A stretch of 64,000 nt of DNA from Chamaecrista fasciculata (taxonomy: Eukaryota; Streptophyta; Magnoliopsida; Fabales; Fabaceae). The stretch spans positions 134,385 through 198,384 of the forward strand of contig QANZ01027734.1 of NCBI GenBank assembly GCA_003254925.1, read 5' to 3'. Under the pieces are notes generated by a model, which worked only from the letters and a program-made list of their open reading frames with translations, made no database searches and was not told the origin of the DNA. A program made the position numbers and the translations under genes. This document shows, in pieces, positions 24,525-38,390 of this stretch (its first letter is position 1; every line of letters starts with the position of its first letter).

Positions 24525-25590
24525 CTGTCATGAAATCACAAGTATAAATCAATCAATGTTTTGATAAAGCATAAAGATAAAAAATAGTTAGAGCTGCTAG
24601 CCTGCTACAATGGAGCCCATTGTCATAGATGGAAATGAAACCTTATTTATAAGCAAGATTAGCTATAAAATAGAATCCAACACTTATCCTAAGCTCAGAA
24701 CATACCAGTTTGGGAACCTAACATGTTTCTTTTTTTTTTTTTTATTACCAACCAAACATATCAAGTTAAAATATGAAAGAAATTTATATCATGTTACGCT
24801 ATTATATCCAAAACATGCCTCAAGGGCCCAACACTAACTTATTGTTCAGGTTAAAAATATCAATCTTACACGTAGTTGATTTGATCCCCTCCTCTTTCTG
24901 TTCTTGTGCAAATGTGGAATCAGAAAGGCAGCATTTGTTTCCCTATTGACTTATTCTATTTCTTTCTACTGTTCCTAATTATCACCTCTTTCTGTTCTCG
25001 TGCAAATGGGAAATTAGAAAGGCATTTCTTTCCTTATTCTATTCCTTTCTATAGCCTATAGCAGCTTTCTCCAACATCATCATCGCGTCAAGAAATGGTG
25101 ATTCCGAAGAAAGTAAAATAGACAAATGATACACGTACCATTTATGACGCTTCCGGTGCCTCTAAGTGACAAACTTTCCAGGTCCTGCAGTCCAAAGAAT
25201 TGATGAGGAAGTTTGCGGGAAATTAAAAAAAAAAAAAAAAGCATCAAACGATTCAATTAACACCAATAGCAATTAAGTTAATACTTCGAATTTCAGCAAG
25301 CGGGGAAATTCGTCGAGACAATCAACTTTCGGTTCTAGAAAAAAAAAAAAAAAAACTACACTGGAATAACTGAATTAATCAAGTTTTGTGCACAGAGAGA
25401 AATCAAGGAAACAAATTGGAAGTCAGAAATTAGGTCGGGAAACTTGGATTCTAACCTTAGAATTCCTGAACACTTCCACCGGATTCGTGTTTCGTGCTGT
25501 CAGATTCCGAATAGGTTCTTTCCCTCTCACCGCACTTAAACTGGTTTTTCACGAGCTGAGTCCTGTTTGGTGGAGGGCTCGCATTTTTTC
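24525..25590 (-). other. Leader region of the ubiquitin-fold gene
   Basis: The acceptor at 24525-24527 stands 3 bases before the ATG, so at least one non-coding exon must lie upstream. The segment 25590-25463 on the minus strand resembles a leader and ends in a possible donor (CTAAGgttaga). Another leader piece may lie near 25190-25130. Inferred from splice signals only. Confidence 0.4.
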
Positions 25591-25686
25591 CACCTAATGC
25601 CAAAAAGGCAAAACCAGAGCTAATAGTTATTACATAATTCCAGAATTACTTCAATAACCAATTTAAAACAAAAAAAAAAGAAAGAA

Positions 25687-26088
25687 GGGTAAATTACACT
25701 TTGGTACCTTATAATTTGACTCCATTATCTTTTGATACCATGTAGTTTAAAGCGTAACACTTTGGTACCCTGAAATATATATTGTTAACACTTTGGTACA
25801 TTGAATAATTTTTTCATTAGATTTGAACGGAATTTTGCATGTACATCTCACATGTCTTATTAAAACTCATTTTTCTCTAATCTAAGAGATTTTTTTCGAA
25901 ATCTTGATCATGTTTGACATTTGTTTTTGGCTAAAATTTAGAAAAAAGCGAATTTTAGTGAGATATGTGAGATGCAAGTCCAAATCTAATGGAAAAAATG
26001 TTCAGCGTACCAAAGTGTCACATTTTAAACCATAGGGTACCAAAATGAAATGGGGTCAAACCCCAAGATATCAAAGTGTAATTTACCT
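25687..26088. mobile_element. 'GGTACC' family MITE, copy D (variant interior)
   Basis: Termini GGGTAAATTACACTTTGGTA and the complementary AAGTGTAATTTACC. The interior differs from other copies: it carries 'ttttcattagatttgaacgg' and 'gtgagatgcaagtcc' segments that pair with each other. The A-rich flanks do not give a clear duplication. It lies about 100 bp upstream of the probable leader of the ubiquitin-fold gene. Confidence 0.75.
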
Positions 26089-27533
26089 TAAAAACAATAA
26101 TAATCATAATTGTTTCCTCTCTCTTATCATAATTCTTAAACATAGTTATTTATAGATTTAATTAATCTCTTAGTCTTTATAATCTACATCAATTTTTAAT
26201 TAAGTCTCAACAATTTAAATTTTTATAATTGAACCCCAACACTTTTATTATATTTGTAATAAAAATCTTATTATTAAATAACATCAAAATTTATTCTTCC
26301 GATGGTTAACAATGACAAAAGGATTGATTATTAGACTTATTTAGTGTACAATAATCATTTTAATAGTATAGTTGTTTATAGTTGTTTTTAAATTGTTTAT
26401 CTTAATTTGAAAAACATTCATAATTTTTGAAAACAATACTATTAAGTATAAACTTATTATTAACTAGGATGTTTATTATCATGCCAAAAAAAACTAGGAT
26501 GTTTATTAGATATTGAATAAGCATAATCATTTTTTTTTGTAACATTAGCTATTAAGAAACAAAATTGTGTTGTTATTTAATTACTACAAGGTTCTCATTA
26601 TAAATAAAATAGAAATATAAGGGTCCAATTATATACATAGATTGTAAAGTATGAGGAGTCATGCATTAATTATACATCATTTTTGTTTTAAGAGCCTAAG
26701 CAAGTCATCCACAAAGTAAGAGCTGGTATACTCAAATATCAATACAATCAAAATCAGGAAAGGCATGCTGATCAATATTGTGCTCCACATGCAAAATGGA
26801 ATTTGGAAAACCCTTAAAATAAAGCAACAATCTTCTCAATAAAGAATTGCAGAGAAAATGAAGAGTATGGAAACAGTTTCTGCCACCTCATTACTTCTCA
26901 CCAAATGGAACTGTACTCTCAAGGACCTAACTGAAAGACCTTCCCGTGAGGTTGAGGCCATCACTAATTAAGTACAAATATTTAGGAGGAAGGAACATTT
27001 TTCTGTCCTATCTAATCCCTCCTCCTAGTAATGTCATTTACTCTCTTTGTATGTAAGCTCTCTTTATGTGAATTATAGCAAAAAAATAAAAAATAAATAA
27101 GACTTCAGAGATTCAAGTATGTAAATTAGGTTTTTAGAAATTGAAAGATTAATCTACATGTTTTTTAGTGACAAATTTATATGTTTGCTCAATATTATTT
27201 ACAAGTTACAACTTACAACGCAAAGCATTCAAATATCAAGTTTCACCTTAGAAATTCCAGAGAGAATAGAATCAAGAGGAGGAAGAATATGAAAGTATGA
27301 AACAACTACAATCATATTTTACATTAAAAAATTACACAAAATTTTTAGAACATTTGAAAATTTGCTACAATCAAATATATTTGAACCGAAATAATTCAAA
27401 CAAAAAAAATAATTAAGACTTTAATTTATCAAAAGTGTAAAAAAAAAAAAAGGTATAAAGCACGAGAATAATTTGACGAGTTAGATTTCATTATCTTAAA
27501 ATTCATATTTTTCCCCTGATATTTTCCTAAAAC
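26089..27533. other. Intergenic region between two divergent genes
   Basis: About 1.4 kb of AT-rich sequence between the minus-strand ubiquitin-fold gene and the plus-strand EF-hand gene. No gene recognised; promoter sequence of the EF-hand gene occupies the right end. Confidence 0.4.
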
Positions 27534-27534
27534 T

Positions 27535-27540
27535 TATAAA
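27535..27540 (+). promoter_or_regulatory. Candidate TATA box of the EF-hand gene
   Basis: TATAAA 156 bases before the ATG at 27696, followed by a leader rich in C and T. Position and context fit; transcription start not known. Confidence 0.45.
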
Positions 27541-27695
27541 GTGGTTGGTGGCGCATAACTGCAATTTCTGCGTCCTCCTTCTTCAGCAGACCCTATTCTA
27601 CTCTTTACCAGAAAACGTAGCTAGTGCTTTCTCTTCTTTCCTTCAATCCTTCCTTCTCTCTCACTCGGCAAAATTCTTGGCCTCCAATCCAATCC

Positions 27696-29660
27696 ATGGG
27701 CCACACGTCCTCGATGCTCACGCAGTACGACATCGAGGATGTCCAGCAACATTGTAACAACACTTGTAAATCCGCATTTCCTTCAACTCGTGATTCATGC
27801 GAGCTTCAAACATTTTTTTTACTACTTTATGAGCTATTAATTCTTTTCGATCTCTTGTTTTGTGTAGTTACGCAGCAGGAGATTGTTTCTCTGTACGAGA
27901 GGTTCTGTCAGCTTGATCGCAACAGCTCTGGATTTATAACTGCTGATGAATTTTTGTCCTTACCGGAATTCGCCGTCAATCCTCTCTCTCAGGTTTTTCT
28001 CTATCTACATTTCCCTTCCGACGCTATAAGTATGTAGAACTATTTTTCTTAGCACCTGGATCTAAGTGTTCGTTCATTGTGGATATTGAATTGTAATTGA
28101 AACCTAGAAATGATTTCTAGTGGAAGTGAGAATAGTTAGTTAGTTTTTTTTTTTTAACTTACGTCGGCGCATTTTGGTGATTCAATGATCTTATAATGTG
28201 ATAGAGATTGTTAAGGATGCTGGATGGATTGAACTTCAAGGGATTTGTGGCGTTCTTGTCCGCATTTAGTCCTCGTGCGACTTTCCAACATAAAGTGGAA
28301 TGTAAGCATGTAACAGATTGCCCTAAATCGCTTAACATATAACTCTTTTTCTTTGTTCGAAATTAATCTGCTCAATGCTGAAATCTTTTTGTAATATTGA
28401 ATTACTATGCCGGTGCTATTTTTTTTTGTAGTTATTTTTAAGATATACGACACAGACTGTAATGGAAAAGTAAGCTTCAATGACATGGTGGATGTTTTAC
28501 GAGATTTAACTGGACAGTTTATATCTGAACAACAGAGAGAGGTGAGATACTACCAAAAGTTTCTTCTGATACGTTACATATTGCTTCCCTTTCTCTGTAT
28601 TTTAGAGTTTTTTTAATATAAGAAAGATGTACATGTTTCAGTATCAAGTTCATAATTCTTAATATAGCAAGTATGGATGTTCAATTGCTGCAGTATCTTG
28701 ATTCTTGGGCTTATCCTTTAGCCAATATAACATTCAGGGCATCACTTCACTAGAATTAAAAGGGTGCTGTACAAAAGTCGTTTCAATGATATAGATATTT
28801 CTTGGTTTATTTCTCAAGCTATATAACTATAAGAAGATGATAGCGATTTGCTGTTAACTGCCTCTTTTTTATCCTGTTTCCTTTACACTGATACAGAAAG
28901 TTCTGATTCGTGTCCTTGAGGAAGCTGGCTATAAAAAGGATTCTTTGTTGGTCTTATCTGACTTCATAAAGGTACTGAAACAACTAATATGTAGCATGAG
29001 TTGCTGCAGTTATATAGTTTCTCTGTTTTATTAATCTCTTGTGATCTCAGATATTGATATACATTACTTTGGTAATCTAATTTCTGGTTTAGTAGACTTC
29101 TTTTAGTGAGTCTTTGGTTTAGTTAATTTCTTGTTTTTACTTCATTTCACTATGATCTTCTGCACTTCAAAGACTTAAAAAATATGATGATGTCGAAGTC
29201 TAATTTCATTCTCTGATGATAATTAATATCTTCACTTGTCTTAACTCTTAAGTATAGCACTAGTTGCAATATTGAAGTCATCTACTGTCACAGCCGATTT
29301 TATGTTTAGTTAATCAATTTTTTCTTCTGAAACTCAGGTCATGATAAGCGTAAAAGTGAGCCCTATTTTTGTTAATGGCCATGATATTATCACACTTATT
29401 ATGGTTTTCTTGTAATAATAGTATATTCATGATGGCTTGATATTACTTTCTGTTTTATATTTGGATCACTGGCACAAGATTCTGATATTATGCATGCTTA
29501 AATATCTTGTATACTTTCTGTTTAGGTATCTTTCTGCTTATATTTGTTAGTGTGTCAACTTCCATCTGAAAAATGCTTGACTGATATTGATCTATCCTTG
29601 GTTGCTCAGATTCTTGGCGACTCAGATCTAAAGATGGAAGTGGAAGTTTCTGTTGATTAG
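27696..29660 (+). CDS. Calcineurin-B-like EF-hand calcium-binding protein
   Basis: Six exons: 27696-27765, 27868-27992, 28205-28301, 28432-28541, 28897-28971 and 29610-29660, 528 bases, 175 aa. The length equals the Arabidopsis At3g18430-type protein as I recall it. The N-terminus MGHTSS fits an N-myristoylation site (Gly2, Ser6). An EF loop at residues 40-51 (DRNSSGFITADE) has Asp1, Asn3, Ser5 and Glu12. Another at 104-115 (DTDCNGKVSFND) ends in Asp where Glu is usual. The other two EF hands are degenerate. The family resembles calcineurin B/CBL regulatory subunits that bind a partner kinase or phosphatase at membranes. Plants lack classical calcineurin A, so the partner is unknown. Confidence 0.88.
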
Positions 29661-32600
29661 AATGGAGGTAGTGGTCGCCTAGAGCTTCTCAAATATATCA
29701 TTGTCCTGCATTATTTTGAGTTTGATATGGGTGATTCTTGATCCTGGTATTTAGTTCTTCCTCTTAGTGGTTGATAGATCATAGAATACTGCATTTCTGA
29801 TTGCTTCGCAACAAATATGGATAATATGATAGCAATACTTATACCACTTGAGAGATAATATTTCTAGCTGATTTGAGCTGTTTTGCAGTTGGCCAGACTG
29901 ATTTTCATGGTAAACTTTGATTCCTTAATGAGCTTTAGTTCATGCAATGGACCCTAGGCTGGAGTATGCTTGGTTTTAATTAATTAAATCTCTGTGCCTA
30001 TTCGCTTATCTACTCTCAGCCTTTTTCAAATTGAAACGCTTTCAATTCTTTGGAATTCCCCCAGTCTGTTCATTTTCCTTTTTTCCTTAGCATCCTTTCC
30101 CATACACCCCATTCCCATTTGTTTTCCTTTTTAAAGTTGGCTAGCTACACGTAATGCATTTTTGCTTCAATCAAAAAGCATATTTCTTGAGCGGTCTTAT
30201 TTGAAATCTCGGGTTGGAGTTATCCATTCCATCTAACTTGGCAGGAAAGCTATAGAAGTGGGAAAATAAAGAAACATAGGCGCTATATCACGGTATGATA
30301 TTTTTTCGCTTTAAAGTCTTAAACAATGTGTTCTTGTCGATTGTTGTTTTTGTTATTGTGGAACATGCTGTCTAGGACTAAATATAGTCATCAGGCTTTG
30401 TGGAATTGGGCCACGCCTTGGGATAAGACTGGGGATTCATAATTTCGTCCTTAGCCATGGGATATATTTAGTTTTGATACATGAATTTATTCAACAAATA
30501 AACTTCACCTTTTAGAAAGAGTAGTCATTTTCAAAAGCTTTCTAATTTTTTATTTGGTAAACAAGCTGAGAAGCTAATTGTTAATCATGCAGATATCCAT
30601 TCTTTTCTAGTTAATACCATAGGTAATACGGGAATGGATTCTCTGCTGTAAAATTGTGGTGCTGTCATGCTGTTCATCAAATCTACATGGTTAATTTTTC
30701 ATCTAATGGCTTATATTGTTTCAACCCAAAACATATAAATTTTTAAAAACTGAAATTAACACAGACAGTATGGACAGTACCACAATTATACAGCAGAGGA
30801 TCCATTCCCAGGTAATACTGGATGTTTCTACTTTGTCTTGAAGGTGAAGCTCTTAAGAGGTGGTGTGGTGCCATTTCATGATCCATTTGAGAACTAACAG
30901 GTGGCCGCCTCTCATTTGTTAATTCACATTTTCTTAACCTCTAAGCTAATTATATTGGTACTTCCAATCCCCTGATTTGGAGTTGGCCGCCGGAAAAGAA
31001 AATAATATAACATAATTAACCAAAAAGACAATAATCCAATGCAGTTAATAATTTTAGGGATTAAAATAAGATAAATTATCTATGTGAGACCGAGTTAAAA
31101 ATCACTATATCGAAATAAAAAAACATGATAAAACTTGGGAAATTACATTTTGCATCTTAAAATATAACATACATGCATGCATATTACAACTTGTACTTGA
31201 ACTTTTTTTATGGTAATAACTTTACTTGAACTTAATATATTGCTTTGCTCTCTTTTTTGTTTTTTGTTCTTTTGTCTTTGATTTCCATATTATCATACAG
31301 GGAAAAATATGATTAAATATTAATTTTAATTTCTAATAATTAGAGATAAACAAAAATTAACTTTTACTATGGGGAATATTAGTTTTTACTATTTTTTTTA
31401 TAAAAAAAAATATCATTTGTGGAATGTTAACTTCCATTAAAATATCTCAATACCAAAAAAAAAACTTCCATTAAAATATCTAAAATTTCACAAAAGACAG
31501 CATATATAATCCGACCCTTTTATTAGTCTTTAAAATCAAATTTCGGTCATATTAGTGGCTATTGGACATTAAAACCAATAAACAGTAAATTGTTTTGTGT
31601 TTTCTAGGAGGAAATATATATGTTACGTCTTAAAGTTTAAATATCGATTCTATAATTAAGTTGTAGTTTTTTTTTAAAATAAACCTAATTGAACTGGTCC
31701 ACGAGTTAACAAATTAATAAGCGGAACGAAAATTTTCATGAAGAGTGTGAATATGAGCTATCCTGTATGGCTGGGGCCTGGGAGTTAATATGTCGAAATC
31801 AGTGGAGGGATACTTATTCATTACGCAGTGATATTTTGACAAAGTGGATTAGAATCCGATGTCATAGCTAGAGGGAAAGGGAATTGTATAACGTCCAACG
31901 GCTGGAGGGTTGGTAAGAACTTGGATATATATGTAAATCAGATAAGGCCAAGGATAGTACAGTCCTAGTGCTTCAAGGATACTACTCTCTTCTCCCCTCC
32001 TTAGAAGGTCGATTGTGTTACTTTTGAGTGTAAATTAAGATTTTATCACTTTCAATCGAGCACATTTGTCACTGGAAGAATCATACACATTTAGAACATT
32101 ATTCACATTGCGTCATGTCCATGTTGAGGTTAGGAGCCTAGAGTTACCACTAAGCACTAAAAAATAGAGGGTGAGCGAATCACCAATAAGATCTGAGATT
32201 CAGATAATTATTTTATTTAAAGGCGGATGAATAAATACAATTAAAATTTAATGCTATTGAAACTTAGCAGTAAATCTATTTGTCTGTAGCACAATATATT
32301 CTTTAAGGTAGTTATCAAATCGAAAGCATAAATCACCAATCAAATTTATCATTAAATCTTAATTAATATTTTGAATAAATTAAATGTAATTATATTTTTA
32401 AACTAAATTTTACAATTTTATTTTTTTAATGACTAAATTAAGATTGTCATCTTTTAAATACCAAATTATATTTTCACTAAAAAAAGTTTAGAATATTTTA
32501 AATTGTTAACTATATATATGTTAATTTTCAAATTTATTTGCTATTATTTATATGTTAAAATTAGCCAAAATATTCATGAAAGAGACATTGTTCAAGAAAA

Positions 32601-33873
32601 AAAATGTTATGGGTCTTCTATTAACTTTTGACTTTGAAAAAAAAAAAAGAATTACTTGCTACATTGATGTAGAAGTTATAATAAACTATTAAACTTAATT
32701 CCTTAAGGATGTGACATGTGATAAAATTGCAACAATCAAATTTAAAAGATAATAAAAAATTTGTATACGTGTTAGCATTATTCATTTGAAATTGCATTAA
32801 TGATATTTGTAACGGTCTAAATAAATTCGTTTTTCATTCACCAATCACCATAGGAAAAAACTAAAAAGACCCACCGGCCACCATGATATACGTCCCTGTC
32901 TCTATTTGGTAATCTGTCAAAGGCCCCATTAGGCCATCACTAAAAAAACCATTTAAAATAGATTCCACTTAAGTTAACACAATTATTATATCGGTTTATG
33001 TAATCACAGCCTTTACATCAGAAATTACTTATCCTGACTCTGTGGCCAACTCATAATCAAACACCTGCAACGCCTAGAATACCGTGATAACTATATTAGT
33101 AACATAGATTTTTCAGGTAAATTGGATTGGATGCACCGTTGGATTTATTTTTAGGTTCTTAAAAATTTATCTGAGATAAAATAGCACCCCGTTTTAGATA
33201 AAAAAACATAATTTCATCTTGACACCCAATCTGATTATTGATGTCTTTTTTTTATAATAATACTTATCCAATCGCTTTTTATGGATAAAAAATCTACATA
33301 AAATTTACCTGGAGGAAGGTTTACCATGCTTGTGTAAAAGTAGACTCGAAATGTTTTGAGCATGCATTCTAAATAAGGTGGTGGGCAGTGCTAGTTCTTA
33401 CTATAGCCGTTGGAAACGACACCACGAACCAACAACCTTTTAAAAATCAAATAACAGAAGCAAAAATAAATAGATAAAAACATATAAAAAAGAAGGGGCT
33501 AGGAGCACTTGCGGGAAAAGAAAGACAAGGGCCCTACATGGAAATGATTAATCACCACAGAGAAATAGAAACCCCATTGAGGCTTAAGGCTAAACAAAAC
33601 AAACAGGAACAGGAACAAGGCAGTAACGTTAATGCAGCATTATGATGTTGTCTGTAATAATAATAATAAAGAAACTGATGGGTGTTTCTTATATTGGATT
33701 TCTTGATTGAATCCTTCCTTTCTTTCTTCCTTTTTGTTTTACTTTTCTTTTCCTTTTTGGAAATTAATAAATTCTGAGTGAACTAGAGGATTAATCTTCT
33801 CCTTTGAGGGAGCTTTCCTTGTTTGTCTCATTTGACAAGTACATGCCAATTTAGAAGGTATAATTTTGTTCTC
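29661..33873. other. 3' end of the EF-hand gene and a 4-kb intergenic stretch
   Basis: The first few hundred bases are probably the EF-hand 3' UTR. The remainder is AT-rich without sustained frames. I see no RNA gene, clear MITE termini or recognisable coding remnant. Confidence 0.4.
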
Positions 33874-33880
33874 TATAAAA
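33874..33880 (+). promoter_or_regulatory. Candidate TATA box of the GTD-binding gene
   Basis: TATAAAA within 'ctctataaaattg', followed by a leader of about 270 bases that ends at a good donor (CCTAAAG|gtatgc, about 34168). Confidence 0.5.
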
Positions 33881-34042
33881 TTGCTTTCTTTATCAGAAAC
33901 GCGTGGGCTGGTTTTATCATGAATCTGTCTCCGCTCAAACGCGAGCCATCATTTTCCTTCTGGATTTTGATTCGAGCAAGAGGTCTTGGCTTTTCCTGAA
34001 CCTTGAACCACAATCTCTGTTTTCATCGGCCTCAAGGATCAT

Positions 34043-34073
34043 AAATATATATATACATATATATATATATATA
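34043..34073. repeat. AT microsatellite in the leader exon
   Basis: Imperfect run of TA units (one ACAT interruption) in the probable 5' UTR of the GTD-binding gene. Confidence 0.85.
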
Positions 34074-34724
34074 CGTTTTCGTTTTCCATCACCAGATTGA
34101 TTTCAACGACAACGGCCGTTTCTTGTAACCAGAGATTCTGTTTCCTCGCGTGATTTCTTCTCCCTAAAGGTATGCTCCATAATCTATTAATTCTATTTCC
34201 TATACATATCGCATCGTGTTTTCTTACCTTACCTGCTTTCCTCTCTCCCAAACACTTCATGGTTTATCTTTCGAAAAACAGAGTCTCAGACAAGACATCT
34301 AAACATAAAACATTAACATCAGACTCTTTCAATCCTATGAAATAATTTGACTAAACTAACATTTTAGCCCTTGCTATTTTAATTTTTGATTTTTTAACGA
34401 ATTCGGACTTAAAATCAATCATTTCAAAATTCTAAGAACTAAACTAACCATACTCATATAATTCAGGGGCTAAATTGATAGTTTATTTAAATAATTTTGA
34501 TGGTTGAAATATTGTAAAATCATTTTGATATCTTTAAAACTATGAGACTCGAGCAAAGACATTTTTTTTGGTACTTGAAAGCGATGTAAAATATCCGTGA
34601 CCTACAAGAAAGAACCCCATTTCTTGCAATTTGAGGTGTGTATTGAGTTTCTGAAGGCTTAGACTGCTATATATGATGTTGTGTATGTGTTCAGGAATAA
34701 GTGATTGCTTCTGCTAGTGGTGGA

Positions 34725-36628
34725 ATGGCAGAAGTAGCTAGCTCGAGCGCCGGGGCAATGGCAGAGAATGATATTATAGCAATGAAGGAGACACTTCGTG
34801 CCCAGCAGCAACTTCTGCAGAAGCTATATGCTGAATTGGATGAGGAAAGAGAAGCCTCAGCCACTGCAGCCAAAGAAGCTCTTGATATGATACTGCGTTT
34901 GCAGGGAGAAAAAGCAGCTGTGAAAATGGAGGCATGTCAGTATGAGAGAATGGCGGAGGAGAGGTTAGAACATGCCCAGACAACTCTTGAGATCTTTGAG
35001 GAGCTTATGTTTCAGAAAGATATGGAAATTGCTTCTCTTGAGTTTCAGGTTCAGGCTTATAAGCGCAAGCTTGTAAGCCTTGGATGTGATCCTCATATAT
35101 GTGAATTAGAAGCTTCAGAGAATAATCAGTTAGGTGAAAGAAATAATGATGAACATCATCAGAATGAAGAAATTCATCATGGTCAGATTCAAAATGGCAC
35201 TGTGAGAAGACTAAGTTCGTTGCCTCCTATTCCTACTAATAATAAGAACAACTTCAGAGGAGGACCTAGGAAGAGAGAAAGATCACCTAGTCCTCTTCCA
35301 ATAAGTATGCCTCCTAGAAGAGTGGATGACAAAGGTGAACAAGAATTTTATTCACAAGGGTTGGATTTGGCCAAGAAATCAGTAGATTCTTCTACACATG
35401 AAAGCATGGATTCATTATGGGGTCAGATTAGAAAGTTGGATGAAAAGGTGAAAGAGATATCAGATTGTAAAGATAAAGATGGAGAAATAAGTCCAAAACT
35501 GAGGGGTAGAAGATACAGATCATGTTCGCTATATTCGCGAGGAAAGAGTAAGACACCTGAAATTAGGCTGGCTAGGGAAGCTTCAATTGCTGATCCTTCC
35601 TTCTCAGGAAATGTACATGACGTGTTTGAAGTCCCACAATCTCGCGAGAATCATCGGGTCAGCGAAAATGGGAAACATAGTGTTGAAAGGATGATGAGTT
35701 TAATGGCAGAGAGCAGGCTTACAAAACCAGACCCAGAAGTGCCTGAAGAAAGGGGTGAATCACTTCATAGGTATGATTCAAGTAAGCTAATGAAGATTCT
35801 AAGCAACATAGAGAGCAGACCACACAGTCCAAGAAATTTCAGTAATAATCACCATAATAACAGTATCATCTCTTGTATGTTTGACCACAAAAAGGAAGGG
35901 ATGAGTGTGGAATGCAATGGTCAAGCCGAGTTTCACATGCTGTCTAAGAGAATTGAGAATCTTGAGAGGGAGAGAGAGAGGGAGAGGGAGACAGTATACA
36001 CAAGGCAAGAGATAACACATGAAACGGATGGGGAAGAGCAAATGAAGCTGTTGAAGGAAATACTCAGTCAGATTAATACAATAAAGAAAGAGATGGCAAG
36101 TTCAAAAACCAAAAAAACCCCACCTAAGAATGATGATTTGTCTTTGGGTCCTCTTCAAGAGGTAAGATACATGTAAATATATGTTAAGAGTAGATTAATG
36201 ATTTGGTCCCTGAAAGATGATAATTGTCTCAATTTAGTTCTTGAATGATAAAGTAAGATTTAGTTAGTCACTGAAGATACAATTACAATCAATTTGGTCT
36301 TTTTACTAGACATTAATTCAACTTTAACTACAAATATGATGTTTTATCTTCTCTCGTTTATTGTAATTGTAACAAATTTTAAAACTATATCAGATTTGTA
36401 TTAAATTTTGATTTGATATTCTTAGAAAATGGATAAAATTGATTGTAATTGTATCTTTCAGAGATTAAATCATGTAATTCAATCTTTAATAGACTAAATT
36501 GAGACATTTGTCATCTTTCAATAACCAAATCATCAATTTCTCTTTCTTTCTGAAATTGAGTTGTTCTTACTAAGGGATTGACTATGGAAATTTTCTGTTA
36601 ACAGGCAATGCTGCATTTCTGGCTTTGA
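34725..36628 (+). CDS. GTD-binding (DUF593) coiled-coil protein, myosin-binding type
   Basis: Two coding exons: 34725-36161 and 36605-36628, 486 aa. The first ATG (MAEVASSSAG) is 27 bases after the acceptor at 34691-34694. An earlier GTG frame is not a start. Residues about 16-120 carry the GTD-binding block: LRAQQQLLQKLYAELDEERE, then EALDMILRLQGEKAAVKMEA and the YERMAEERLEHA region. This is followed by a Ser/Arg linker (RERSPSPLPISMPPRR) and a late coiled coil with an ERERERERET run from GA repeats. There is no transmembrane segment, unlike the MyoB proteins anchored by an N-terminal helix. The C-terminus AMLHFWL is encoded by the tiny last exon. Family role: binding the globular tail of class XI myosins as a cargo adaptor; this is known for relatives and inferred here. 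Confidence 0.85.
36188..36542. mobile_element. Palindromic MITE filling the last intron of the GTD-binding gene
   Basis: Inverted arms start GAGTAGATTAATGATTTGG on the left, and the right arm is complementary to GAAATTGATGATTTGG. The shared interior 'gatacaattacaatcaat' appears on both arms. It occupies about 355 of the 443 intron bases (36162-36604). No clear target duplication was found. Confidence 0.7.
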
Positions 36629-37026
36629 TCAGGTGACTACAGAACTCAATGCATCATTTGGTATGCATAAGATTAATTGTTTGCAAACAGATGGGTGTTA
36701 TGGTTTGTGAAAGTTTTAAGAGCATATGGATTGAGGCCATAGAATAGTTCCTTTGATTTGAATATAGTTTCTGAAATGTCTATACCCTTCTGTAACTCAT
36801 CATCCCATCTTGTACATTAGACGCTGATATGATGTACAGTGACTTGAAAGTTGAAACTCATGTAGGGATAAGTATGATTTTACTGAGGTTTTTCCATTTT
36901 TTGAGATTGAGGTTGACATAGACATGAGTTAGTGGAGTAAACAGATTCTTGGTATACTGTGATTCCATTCCATGAGAGAAAATAAAAGTTCTTGATATAC
37001 TTCTGGATTTAGTAATGTGTGTGTGT

Positions 37027-37057
<31 letters not shown>

Positions 37058-37718
37058 CCAATTTAATGAAACCAATCTTTTCCAATTAGCTAGGTTTTAG
37101 GCTAACTTTATTCTTTCTAATGAGGAATGTGGTTGATGAGAATTTAAGAGGTTTTCTCACTAAGGATTCATAGCCCTTTATCTGTATTGTTCAGCCTCCT
37201 AGCAGGAGTATTTGAAGAAGGTGGCCTTACGTTGCTACAAAATGTGTACGAAACACTGTCATAAAATTTTGAAATTATTAACATTTAGATGCTTCTCTTC
37301 TTCAATGCTAGTTTTAGATGTCTAATACTAGATGGTTTATTATTGAAAGCTATGAATGTGTTTATACAAGGGGTTTATATAAAAAAAAAATCAAAAAAAA
37401 AAAAGAGAATTTTTTGGCCTAAAAAGGGGATGATTACTTAACTTACGTTGAGTAAGATAAGATGTGACAATTGTTTTATGGCAGAGACTTGTATATAAGA
37501 AGTCAGCTTAAATTATAATACTTTAAAATAGGTCTGTCACATCTTATCTTACTCAATGATCAAACAGAAAGAGTTTAGAATCAAGTTCATTAGCCTACAG
37601 GTGTGCATGGCCTATGGTACAATTTTTACAAGGTGGTTTTATACTTTTATTACATAAATTTGATGGTTTACAAAATATGTAACAAGTCAAATCAATTATG
37701 GATATTAAACACATTTTC

Positions 37719-37740
37719 ATATATATATATATATATATAT
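37719..37740. repeat. AT microsatellite
   Basis: Uninterrupted AT units, intergenic. Confidence 0.85.
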
Positions 37741-38132
37741 CGGTTTTTTCAGATCAAATGAGAAGAGTTAAAAACTTAAAATATAAGTAATGAGCTATAA
37801 TATTTTTGCTCAGTAAAAATAAAAATGTCTAGCTGGGTTACTTATGTAGGCCCAGAAAGATTCATTTAACTATTCTTGATCGCTCCCTATTGGACCTTAT
37901 AATTGCATTAGCATATGGGCTTTCATTTGAAATAATCAGATTAATGGTTGATTAATGATCAATAACCCAAATGAATGGGCTTAACAAAAGAAGGAGAATT
38001 CTTGCAATGGATCCAAGTTTTACGATTCATTCCCAATTCCCAACTGGGGAAAAACATATCATACTGTATATTATTTCGACCAAAAAAAGAAAAAAGATAC
38101 AGGATATATATTAACGACTAACCAAAAAAAAA

Positions 38133-38390
38133 GAGTAAACTACAAGTTGGTCTCTAAAATATTACTGAGTTAACATTTCAGTCCCTGTAAGATTAAAATA
38201 TATAGTTTAGTCCCTGAAAGATCAATAGGTATAATGATTAGTCCTTTTCATGGAGTAAATAGTATATCGTTTTAATCTTTTGAGGTTAAAAAATATTGTT
38301 TTGATTTTTTAAGACTAAATGTGTATTTTAATCTTTCAGAGATTGAGTTATTAACTTAGTAATCTTTTAGGAACCAAATTATTAATTTAT
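38133..38390. mobile_element. Weak palindromic MITE
   Basis: Arms with 'gagtaaactacaagttggt' on the left and 'aggaaccaaattattaattt' on the right, and 'cagtccctgtaagatta' words inside. Ends are eroded and no duplication is clear. Confidence 0.4.

Noticed and set aside
34701..34724. Upstream GTG start for the GTD-binding protein
   Set aside because: Plants rarely initiate at GTG. An ATG in good position begins MAEVASSSAG 24 bases later, just inside the exon.
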